A DNA stretch of 64,000 nucleotides, taken from the NCBI GenBank assembly GCA_036971615.1, contig JAYKKR010000019.1:62001-126000 (forward strand), read 5' to 3'. The stretch's first letter is position 1. Every line of letters starts with the position of its first letter. Source of the DNA: Amyloporia xantha. Its lineage: Eukaryota; Basidiomycota; Agaricomycetes; Polyporales; Adustoporiaceae. Under the pieces are notes generated by a model that was given only the letters and a program-made list of their open reading frames with translations, was not told where the DNA came from and did not search any database. Shown here one piece after another: positions 35,529 through 46,047 of this stretch. Position numbers and translations under genes: made by a program.

Positions 35529-37129
35529 ATGTCTTTCTGGGCCCTGCCCCCCTGCCCCCCACCAAGCTTGGCCGCCACCGCCAGCTCGCCCCCCTCGCGG
35601 GCATCCATGTGTCCCCCATCTGTCTCGGTGCCATGAGCATCGGCGACAAGTGGGGCTCCATCGGCATGGGCGAGATGGACAAGGACAGCAGCTTCAAGCT
35701 CCTCGACGCGTTCTACGACGCGGGCGGAAACTTCATCGACACCGCGAACAACTACCAGGACGAGACGAGCGAGATCTTCCTGGGCGAGTGGATGGAGAAG
35801 CGCGGCAATCGCGACCAGATGGTCATCGCCACCAAGGTTAGTAGCCGCGCCTGTGCCTGCGCCTGGAGGAACCCCGCACGGGAGGGCTCACGCATGAACG
35901 CTTTCGTAGTACACCACCAACTTCAAGCGCGCAGAAAACCTTCCCCAGAAGACCAGCTACACCGGCAACAACATGAAGTCGCTCCACATCTCCCTCGAGG
36001 CCTCTCTCAAGAAACTGCGCACCACCTACGTCGACATTCTCTACGTCCACTGGGTGAGTTTCGCGCGTGCACCGTCCCCTAGCCGCCTCTGTTTGACGCA
36101 CATCACCCCCAGTGGGACTGGTCCTGCGGCGTTGAAGAGGTCATGAACGGTCTGCACCACCTCGTCGCCCAGGGCAAGGTTCTCTACCTCGTACGTCGGC
36201 CGTCTTTCCGCGCGCATATAGTCTCCTAACGCAGGACGTGCGACGCATCATAGGGCATCTCTGACACGCCAGCGTGGATCGTGTCCAAGGCGAATATGTA
36301 TGCCCGCCTCACGGGCAAGACGCCCTTCGTGGTCTATCAGGGCGCGTGGAGCATCCTTCAGCGCGACTTTGAGCGCGATATCATCCCCATGGCACGTGCC
36401 GAGGGTGAGTCTGTCTTGACTTAGTCGGATCACGGGCGCACTTGGTTCTAACACCGGTGATTAGGTATGGCGCTCGCGCCGTGGAACGTCCTCGCCTCGG
36501 GCAGGATCCGCACTGACGCGGAGGAAGAGCGCCGTCGGCAGACTGGCGAGAAGGGTGCGTCGGCAGAGCTCTTTCTTTCCTGAGTCCGCTCATAAGGGGA
36601 CTGACACTCGCTCATCGGACCGCGTACAGGTCGCACGCTGGCCAGTGCCACCTGGGAGCGCACGCCGGAGGAACGACAGGTCTGCCAGGTGCTCGAAAAG
36701 ATCGCCACAGAGACGGGCGCGAAGAGCATCACCGCCGGTACGTCTTCGTCGAGCTCCATATTCCAGTGCCAAATCGGCTCGATCTGATCTTCGCCTTCAA
36801 CAGTGGCGATCGCGTACGTGATGCAGAAGACGCCCTACGTGTTCCCCATCGTCGGCGGGCGCAAGGTCGAGCATCTCATGGACAACATCAGCGGGCTCGA
36901 CGTCGCGCTCAGCCCCGCGCAGGTCGCCGAGCTGGAGGGCGTGCTGCCCTTCAAGAAGGGCTTCCCTCACGAGATGGTCGTGAGTGCCGGTGTTGGATGA
37001 ACTTGTTACATGCGCACTGATGGGATGCGTATGCAGGGCGACGCGTCGGGATACCCGATGTTGGCCAAGCTGGGGGGCCACTTTGACAGGTGGCCACTCG
37101 CGGAGGCGCTGCGTCCGTCGAAGGAGTGA
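35529..37129 (+). CDS. Aldo-keto reductase, aryl-alcohol dehydrogenase type (copy 2), start region out of frame by one base
   Basis: Tandem paralog of the gene at 32,631, with identical intron positions: exons 35529-35836, 35910-36053, 36113-36190, 36254-36404, 36465-36554, 36630-36737, 36804-36979, 37037-37129. Exons 2-8 have exactly the same lengths as in copy 1. It keeps [20 protein letters not shown], the Lys in [18 protein letters not shown] and [20 protein letters not shown]. Read from the ATG at 35,529 the first codons (MSFWAL) run out of frame. One extra C in the C-run near 35,542-35,544 would give [19 protein letters not shown], matching copy 1. No other in-frame ATG lies upstream. 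Either a sequencing error or a fresh null allele. Confidence 0.88.
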
Positions 37130-38458
37130 TCGATGCGTGCAACGAAGGCAAAAAATGGGACCGGTTGTACTACAGCAGGGACAACATGAAACGCGGTCAG
37201 TGTAGGATAATGTCTGTGTAACAGATATGAGGATACAGTGCTTGTCTCTCAACTCACCACAGCATGACTTCACGAACATGAAAGACACGAGAGATATCAC
37301 ATCAGACGTGCGCCTGAAGCATCACATTAATGCCCAGAGCGTTCGACCGTATAGAATGACAGAGTTCCGTTCCGCCTTGAACGCGACCCGCCCTGGCCTC
37401 CAAAACTTAAACGGCATCAACCCCTTGTCCGAACCCTCCTTTCTGCCCATCCCCACTCGGGCAAGTACCACTATGGTGACTTCGTTCATTCCCGTATGCC
37501 GTGCAGTCCACAAATGACGAGAACAGTCAGTGGTTGTCCGGCCCCTCCAAGTCGCGCTGCGGTAGTCCGAGGGTGCCAAATACCAAAAAGACATCGCGAC
37601 CTGACGACTTGAGTGCTCGGGGAAGGTGCACTGTTCATTGAGACTGCGTCCAAGTTGATATTGCGCCCGAAGTACTGGATATGAAACGGCAGACACGCCA
37701 GTGGCGCCACCACGGCTCGCAGGACTCGGACTGACTTTGTATCGACTCAAGGACACCAGCCGCTAGTGCAGAAAGCAGACGGATGCAGGGATGATCCAAC
37801 GAGCTGCATAGCAGTATCGAAGAGCCGCAGAGCCAAGCAACGCATTTGAAGGTACCGGTTAGTGGCGACAGACGCAGTATAGGTCCAGGTGGGTCCGCTT
37901 TGATTTCGCCGCAGAACACTCATCACGTGCGTACAGATGTCGACAAAATCATGCGAGCCAGCAGCCAGAGAGGCGCAGTCGACCAGCCTTAGGCCGTACC
38001 GCAAAATACGAGCAACAGTACAACTCAAGGAGACCATGCCGGCTGAATTTCAAGTCACTCCTGGAGTATATCGATTCCCTAGAAGAAAGTACCAGCACCT
38101 GGCCTGGACCGTCTGTCGTTGAGGCTGCACGGGCGCATCCTAAGCCAATCAAGGTGAAATTTGAACCACTCTATGATACAGTATAGAATCTTCTGCGCGT
38201 GTCATAGCTCGAAATGGATAATCAGCAGGTGTGCCCGCGTGATCCATGGTGGGATTGGGAAAGGCGCCTTCCATTCATGGCCGACACGACAGCACGTATG
38301 ATGACTTTCACGGCTAGTCTTCTCCCTGTTCATCAAACGCATTGTCCGCGGATTCCCTGCCACACCCGAGTCAGCTGTCCCTCATAAGACGGTCCACACT
38401 GCGCAATGTGCACGCCTCGCCCTGACCCCCTTCCTCCCACCGCAAGTTGCACCCAAGC
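37130..38458. other. Region between the reductases and the peroxygenase gene
   Basis: Only short overlapping frames without recognisable domains. No RNA, element or long repeat seen. The right end should hold the peroxygenase promoter. Confidence 0.35.
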
Positions 38459-40143
38459 ATGTCGGACTCTTTCCTCCTCATCGCCTCTACCCGCGTTCTA
38501 TTGGGCGTAGTATCCAGCGTCGAGTCCTTGCTCCTCAATGTCGGTGTCCTCATCTGGGATCTTTCCCTGACCATATACAACCTCGCGGCGCCCCTGCGGC
38601 CTGCGAACCGCGTCGTCCCAGAGGGTCACCCGGGTGCAGGGGGCCACTGGCCCGAATACATACCGGCCACAGAAAAGGACAGCCGATGCTCCTGTCCCGC
38701 GCTGAACGCCATGGCCAACCACGGTGCGCGTCGCTGTCATGATCACCCGTTCCTCTTTACTGACCCAACCGCGCACGCTCACCCGTGAGTAGGCCTCCTC
38801 CCGCGCTCAGGCCGCAAGATCTCCTTCCGCCAGATGAACGCCGCCATCCGCGCGACGTACAACTTCTCCCCGACCTTCTGCTTCTTCGTGCCGAACTACA
38901 TGGCGGGCCTGCTCGACAGGAGCTACTGGACCGGCACCCTTGACCTGAGCGACATCAACGTCCACAACGGCATCGAGCACGACGCCTCGCTTACCCGTAC
39001 GTGCATTTCTATCTACTCGATCGCTAGCCCTCGGGTGTACACCCGTGTCACTGGATAAGACTCCCGATGGTGGTGTTTTCCATAAATGGAAATGGGCAGA
39101 ACTTTGCCGGGCACACAATTCGCGCGCCCTCCCCTTCCTCGCTGCGCTAGGGGCGTCACGACATCTGGCGCCGAATCCAGAGCGTCACACATTGACATGC
39201 CTGAGCCTGTCGGTGCTCCGAGGCGCTTGTCGTCCAAATTAGATATTGACCCGCCGCGCATGGGCGCTAACGCTGTGACCGATCGGAAGTACGCGTTGCT
39301 CGTTTACCGCAATGTCCACATCTGCAATTATAGCGAATATAGCCCCCTTCCAGAGATGCTAGGCTCTGCCTTGCCTAGACGTAGCATGTTTTGTCTGTGC
39401 ATTACAGCCACCATGTGGGTCCCGGGTTCTTCGCGGCGCTGATGTAGGGGCGAGGTTGCTGAAAACGGACGCCCGCGTGTCCCCACTCTCCGCCCTTAGA
39501 GAGTCTGGACCGGCCGCGCGACATAGTGATGCGTTGACCTATCTGATTAAGGAGATGTGGTCTGCTTCGCTGAACGTGGACGGCTGTTACTTACTACTTC
39601 TTTGGTCATCCCTCTTCGCAGTATTCCTGTACTCACTTATTTTCTGTGACAGGCGAAGACAGCCACCACGCCCCCGACCAGTCCGAGCCGAGCGACCGCC
39701 TCATCAACGAGCTTCTTTCCAGCGGAACTGGACCTGGGGGCAACCTCACCACAGCGGACCTCTCGCGCCTCTGCGGTAGACGCCGCGCTGAGGCCAAGAA
39801 GACGAACGGCCAGTTCAGCCTGTCCACCTTCCACAAGCTGTTCGGCAGCTCCAAGTACGTCTCGATGATGTGGCTCGCTGAGTGAGGCCGGAAACTCACA
39901 TTGCTCGTCTGATTCGACAGCTCGTCCACCCTCCTGACCATATTCGGCGGGTACGTGGAAGACCTCCGGCCTATCTTGCTCGAGGAGCGCATCCCGGACG
40001 GGTGGCAGTCCCGCGTGAGGCACCCTGCAGGCTTGACGCTCACTGCGTTCCAGAAGACGGTGTTGAGAGTGGAGCTCGGGATTCGAGAGGAGGTGGAGGG
40101 CGTTCTGGGCGTGCGGGGAAGTGAGGCGGGGAAAAAGGCTTGA
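38459..40143 (+). CDS. Heme-thiolate peroxidase / unspecific peroxygenase
   Basis: Family of chloroperoxidase and aromatic peroxygenases, which oxyfunctionalise substrates with hydrogen peroxide. Exons 38459-38723, 38811-38996, 39653-39854 and 39921-40143 join to 291 residues. The proximal heme loop is CSCPALNAMANHG (the family form is PCP; here Ser-Cys-Pro keeps the thiolate Cys). The distal acid-base motif is NGIEHDASLTR. The C-terminus, PAGLTLTAFQKTVLRVELGI, is typical. The N-terminus is hydrophobic (SFLLIASTRVLLGVVSSVES) and may be a signal or membrane anchor. After ANHG the usual I-L-P-x-D-G segment is missing in the spliced model. The second intron is 656 bases, more than ten times the local norm. 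Confidence 0.85.
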
Positions 40144-40407
40144 CCTGCGCATGAACACGTCACGCGCAAAGAGCAGGTTAGCATCTATCCACAGGTCGTA
40201 CCTTGACGATCTGTCTTCCGGTAGTAGCGTGTACACAAAAGTCTTGTATGTTAGCTGCGAAGCCCAGGCAAAATCAGACAAAGTGGCTGTATGAAGCGAG
40301 GAATGTATCGTGTTTGCAGAGGTATAAAGTCGGTCAATAGTACAACATTGTAGTATGTACGTGATGTATGCTATATAGCCATGTCTGAAGACGGAATACC
40401 CACAAGT

Positions 40408-42586
40408 TCAAAAGTCCCCCAGATCAATCTCTACAGACTGGATCACCGAAGCCTCGAAGCTGCCCGCTGCATCCGCAGCTTTCACCGGCGTCGACAGCAA
40501 AGACGGCGGTAACGGAGAGATAGACCGCGGTGTTGCTCCGTTCGCGTCCAAGGAAGGCGTAGCCGGTGTTCCTGGCCTGATTGCGAGGAGGCGAACAAAA
40601 GACCAAATCAAGACGCAGTCAACGCCCGATCAAACGCGCAGAGCCACACAACAAAGATGGCACAGAGGGAAAGTAGAACAGGACAAACCTTGGACTGAGG
40701 AGATTTGGCGTCGCCTTCAGCCGCGCATTGGGGTCAGCAGGCGTCGACGGGCGTGGGGTCCCACCACCGGCAGCAAGCAGCTGCATCTTGCGCTCACGGC
40801 GCTTCCGCTCGGCCTCCTGCATCTCGGCCTTGCGCACCTGCTCCAAGTTCGCCTTGCGGTTGCGCTCGTTCACCTTGGCGAGGATGTCTTCGCGCGAAAC
40901 GCTGCTCTCGCGCGTTGGCGTGCTCGCAGCCAGCTGGGCGAGCTTTTCCTCGATGGCCTTGACCTCGGCCCAGTCTTGCCGGCGAGAAGCGAGCGTGCGC
41001 GCTTGCACTAGTCGCGACCTCTCCATCGTCATGGAGGTGGAGGATGGCAGCTTGTTAGATGCCGATTGCAGCAGGCTCTTGCGAGCGAGCATGGCCGTGA
41101 TGTCGCTCTGTAAATCACGAGGGAAGACAGTCAGAGTGGCACAAGGAACAGGAGCGCGCACCAACCTCAGTCATGGGCGTGTTCAAGAATTTGTCGATCT
41201 GTGCTGCCTTCTGCTCTAGCTGTCGCCTCGTCGGCATCTTGATCTTCTCGGTCTCGTGGGTCCTGACTAGGCGGTCGAACTCTTTCTATCGAAAATATTG
41301 ATCCAACTTCTTGACTACAAGAAAGAGAACCCTGGCGCACCTGATCGAATGGCGAATTTGAGACCTTGTCCATCATGAAAGACCGCTCAGACTGTCCATG
41401 CTTCAGGCGTAGATTCCGATTGATAGTCTGCTCGTTCAGCTTGTATGGCCTGACAGCGTCAGGGCTGATTTCTTTAACAGCGCTGAGTGGTAGTCAATCC
41501 AAGGGTCACAAGGAGCCTACCGACGACCTCGCATATGCGATACACTGGGTTGCCGCCTTCATTGCCTATAAGCAGCCGCACGAATGCTCCTAGTGTGTCG
41601 ATCAAGAAGTCAGTGGTCCGTAGACGCATAGATGAGACACAAGCAAACCTTTGATCGATTCCTCGAATAGCGGTGCCATGTATACCCTCGAAAGCTGATC
41701 ACGGGATATCCGGCACTTCTCCAGAATCTCCAGCGTTGGTGGCTCGTCTGGGTCTTTTTCTTGCTTGGTCTTGTCGTATCTATCATACATCTTGCGCTCC
41801 TTCTCTTCCTGTTCTTCATACCGAGTGATTTGTCCATCTTCTTCCTCTTCATCGGACATCTCCATGTCGACAGGCGAGGACGAAAGTTCCCGTTTGGGCG
41901 AATTTGTCCTCGTCTACTGAAGTCAGCTTGCAAGCTTGAGAATAAAGGCGACGTCCTTACACGCTTTTTATCATCTTTCGCTTTCCTTTTCGCTTTCAGT
42001 TCGTCCAGCTTGCGCGACTTCTCCTTGGTCGCGCCTCTGACAGCGTGTTGGCCTAGGCAGACACGTCACTAGGGAATGGGCTCAAAGCGAATTCTAAAAC
42101 AAACGTTTAGCAGCTTTCGAGACGTTCTCCTCCCCACGACTCTGCGCCTTGAGCATCTGGTCCAGATTGCGCTTGTCTTGTATCCGCTGCATCTCCTCTT
42201 GTCGACTTGCAAGAATATCTTCTCGCTCAATCTCCGGGAGTTCTAGCAAGCTAGCAGGGCCTTTCAATACGACGCTTCAGTCATGTCTGAACATCACGTA
42301 CTGTTGCCTGTCCTCCTCATCTTTGTACTTGCCCTCGAGGGGGTACAAATTCGCCTCTCCATCCTCTTCGCTTTCAGGCTGGTCCTCCCCAGAGTCCTCG
42401 GCTTCAACGCTGCACGTGAAAGAGGCTACAGAGCTCTCCATGCACCGAACGAATGCAGCTGACTTACTCTGCCTTCCGTCGTTTCGACGCGGAGGACTTG
42501 AGAGCTTGGCGTTTCTTACGTTTGCGCTCCGTGGCACCAGCAAGTTCGAGCAGTTCGTCGGAGATGTCGCCCTCAGAGTCAGACAT
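40408..42586 (-). CDS. RTF1: RTF1, Paf1 complex subunit with Plus3 domain
   Basis: Elongation factor that links RNA polymerase II to histone H2B ubiquitination. It starts at 42,586 with MSDSEGDISDELLELAGATE and a Lys/Arg-rich segment (KRKKRQALKSSASKRRKAE). Acidic and coiled segments follow (LELPEIEREDILASRQEEMQ). The Plus3 domain is seen as LEKCRISRDQLSRVYMAPLF, AFVRLLIGNEGGNPVYRICE and ISPDAVRPYKLNEQTINRNL. A C-terminal coiled region (VNERNRKANLEQVRKAEMQE) and a Ser/Pro-rich end, VEIDLGDF, close the protein. About ten exons with 50-60 base introns. A perfect copy of the start region lies at 43,803-43,899. Confidence 0.93.
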
Positions 42587-44152
42587 CCTGGATAGAAAAT
42601 GGTATAGGATGAACGAGGAGAAAATGCAGTGAGATTCCGATATGCGCTAGCAATCGGTTATGAATGCGATGGAACTGCGGACAGCCTTATGTAATAACTC
42701 CGTTGCACCGGCTTTTGCCGAATCCCTTCGGCCGAACAATCTGCTTCCTTCAAGTGAATGCTCCTGCCCTCCCGCCGCCCAGTTTGGTCGATCCCGCTTT
42801 CAGGTACCGGTATCTACTCGTTAATGATCACGCTTGGTGAGTACAGCTGCGGCGAGACCAATAGCGGTCATCGAGTGCAGGAGCTGTTTGATGATTTGAC
42901 CCCTAACCCACCACCGCGCTCCTGACCGTGACGTTCTCCACAATGCGTCGCACAAGACAGCAGACACGCAATGAGACGTTGGCCTCTGCATCAAGCACGT
43001 TGAGTGCTGTGGCGTCTGTGTTCAGTGGCCCACTTTCAAAGCAGACAACTCTTGCCACTTTTGTCTCATGATGATGGATGACCTGAACATGTCGATTGTG
43101 GAATGTACTAAAAGGCAGACTCGGAGCGCCCACCCCGGCTTCGCAAGCGTGCACAGGAAAGCTGAATCACTTGGACCGACACTGAAGAAAGCTATAGCAT
43201 CGAAACACCTGAAGCCCAGTCAGTGCGCCTTCGTTGAGATTTGTGTGCCGCAAGCTAATGTCAACTATCTGATTTGTCCACTGACTCGGAACTTAGACAC
43301 CGAGATTGTGATCATAAAAACGAAGGGCGACTAGGAAGTCCTACCAGTTGAAGCAAGTCCAAGGTGAGGATCAAGACGGTGAAACAGAGGATGATATGAT
43401 ATTAGCATCAACGAATCTGACGAGAACGGGTCTGAATACACGGAGACCGACTACGAGGTGGCTGCCGAACTTCAAAGCACTTCAGGACGGGTGTTGCCTG
43501 TACCTTAGACTGTAATATTTATGTTATTGATTCACGCCACCTCGTTGGTATTGACGTCATGTACATGTAATTGCTTGGGAATATAAGTACAATTCACCTG
43601 AATTCTGCTGTATCGGCGATCACTCAGTGGCGGCATTCAACTGCTACTATTTCTCGTGAACTCATCTGAAGTTCTGAACCACAACTGTGCGTATGAATGG
43701 ATGTAACAGCGTAATGTATTAACGTGTGCGATGGGTGCCAAGTTTAAGGTTAATGGGAATGCACCATCCAGGATCTCTGTGATTTCGTTAGTGGGATGGA
43801 GGAGCAAGTTCGAGCAGTTCGTCGGAGATGTCGCCCTCAGAGTCAGACATCCTGGATAGAAAATGGTATAGGATGAACGAGGAGAAAATGCAGTGAGATG
43901 CAGTGAGCAAGTGGCCACTCGCCAGCTACAAGTGTGGCTATGGTGCGCTGGCACGTGATCCTGTCACTGTGGGACATCACACGGGCCCGGCATCACGTCA
44001 CCCGTGACAAGGTAACGCCTCCCTAAGATCTCTTTTGTAATTCCCTTTGAATTCACTCGCAGACTTACATTCAACAGCTACCATTGTCAATACGAGTTTT
44101 TGGAAGTATGATGAAGTGTAAGTGCCGTGACGACACCATGTAAAAGTGACCA
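42587..44152. other. Region upstream of RTF1
   Basis: Left end is the RTF1 promoter. A plus-strand frame at 43,068-43,334 has 88 codons but no recognisable domain or splice context. The 97-base copy of the RTF1 start region is listed separately. Nothing else recognised. Confidence 0.35.
43803..43899. repeat. Perfect 97-base duplicate of the RTF1 5' end
   Basis: Identical, in the same orientation, to 42,539-42,635, which covers about the first 48 coding bases of RTF1, its ATG and about 50 bases of leader. The next bases repeat GATGCAGTGAG, so the right border may itself be a short duplication. The copy is followed by unrelated sequence and is not an intact gene. Confidence 0.95.
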
Positions 44153-45838
44153 TTACGCATAAGCCCCCATCTGCGGCATGAACCAATGTACAGGAGGCGT
44201 CTTTTTCCGCTCTAGTTCAATCCGTGACATTGAGCCGTTGTGGCGACGCTTCTGCATCTATAAACATTAAGCAAGTCAGCTTTGATCATTCCGAAGGCGA
44301 ACCTGGTAACTTGCCGTCCAAATACGACCATCTGTGATCACTCTGCGGAGACTGGGGACGACATCCATGATGGTCCGGACATCGGCCTTGGATAAAAATA
44401 TTTTCTGTCCATGAACCGAATGTGCGTCTCCGACATCGCTCAAAGTGTGAAGGCTCTTGGAGCGCGAGAGTGCCTCAGCGAAGGAATACTGCGATTGAGG
44501 TTCAGTCAGTATACACTAGCGGACAAAGAAAATACAATCAAATGCTTACGATGTCCTTGATAGGAATGCTAATAGCAATCCTCTCGAGGTCTGCACACCG
44601 GGTGCAAATCGAACGTACACTCTCAAGGGGAAGTGCACAATTAAGCAGCGCGACGTGCGTCAGAGTTGCTTCGTGCGCATCCAGCAATTCTTGAATAAAG
44701 GAGTCGCCGACGGGCAACTTGTCGGAGAGCTTGAGCGTAATGGAGCTCAGAGGACACGACCAGGAGCGTGTAAGGGCGATGATTGAGTTCCACAAGCTCG
44801 GAGTGACAGTAGGGGAGAGCGTGCAATGTGTGTCAACGGTGAGATGTTTGAGACGACGGAGAGGGTGAATATATGCAGGCAGGCTGCGAGGTGACTCCTG
44901 CTCCACCAACGATCATATAAATTTATGTCGAATATCAGCAAATAAAAAACCTACCCAGCTTGTGACGGATAAACTCTCTAAAAGAGGTATGTGTGATGTT
45001 TGGGACAACACCGAATGGTGGTCTATCTTCGTGCACCCCACCACATGTAATGCCGTCAGATTGGGGAGATTTGCTAGCACGGACCCCAGAACATATTCGT
45101 TCAGATCATACACACACTGGCAAATTCTGCGCTCAGATATCATTCTCGGAACAGGTCAAATAATCTCACGTAAAGAGTCAAACTCGTGAGCGTCGACTTG
45201 AGAGAAATGGTCCAGCTAGGCAATAGATTGACGAGATATTGCGTTCCAGTATCGACCGCAATGCTCTTCAGCCACCGAATTTGCACAAGTTGCTCTGCTT
45301 GGTCTGTCGTCAAGCTCCCATTAATTCGCATATGCTGTAGCGACTCTTTCACTTGCAGATCGAAGAGAAATGAAGGCAATACGTTCGGGGTGCACGTGAA
45401 CGAGACCAGATTTTGGCAGAGCTCGATTGTGCGAGAACAGTCTCGCATAAATTCCGGATGGGGGCTAGATTTTACACGCGGAACCATGCGTATGTCTATA
45501 ATGCCGTCAGAAAAGAGCGCTTGTGATAGAACAGTCACCAACCGATATGCCGTACATGGCTGGCCAAATTTCGATGTGCGAGCACAGATGCAAATGGAGA
45601 CAAGATCTTTTTATGGCCCCAGGGATAGGTAAAGTGCGCATATTCTGAAGGAGGGAGAACACACCGTAGGATATCGTTTAGCTTGATTCAACTGGAATAC
45701 CAGAGTGCGGTACAGTTTAGGAATGACCCCTGCAAGAAAAGACCGGCTGACAAGTGAAACAGAGACCAAATCATTACCGCGTAAGTACGCAAATATGAGC
45801 TCCAAGCAGTCCAGGTTTAAGTTGTCCGCAGATACCAT
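44153..45838 (-). CDS. F-box protein of unknown target
   Basis: Likely SCF adaptor. The start at 45,838 gives MVSADNLNLDCLELIFAYLR, then GNDLVSVSLVSRSFLAGVIP and KLYRTLVFQLNQA, a clear F-box. The rest is built of leucine-rich segments, for example LVSFTCTPNVLPSFLFDL, LPNLTALHVVGCTKIDHHSV, RRLKHLTVDTHCTLSP and LERIAISIPIKD. A final exon ends VHWFMPQMGAYA if the intron just after DGRIWTASYQ is spliced; otherwise the stop is a few codons later (NDQS). About six exons; the last junction is uncertain. Confidence 0.78.
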
Positions 45839-46047
45839 AGTAAAGTGGTAAAAGCGTCTGAGACTGTGAGCCTGCCGCTCACAGTGGCGGCGCACTACTA
45901 CTCGGCATCTTCCGGACTGAAAACCATGTGTCCTCTTATGTCACATGTTACTGTAGTCACACATGAATTGTAGCGCGCACATTGCACTCTATTGGACTCT
46001 TCCAGTGTTGCAGAGCTGCCTGGTCGTCCTCGTTTTCGTCGGCAACG

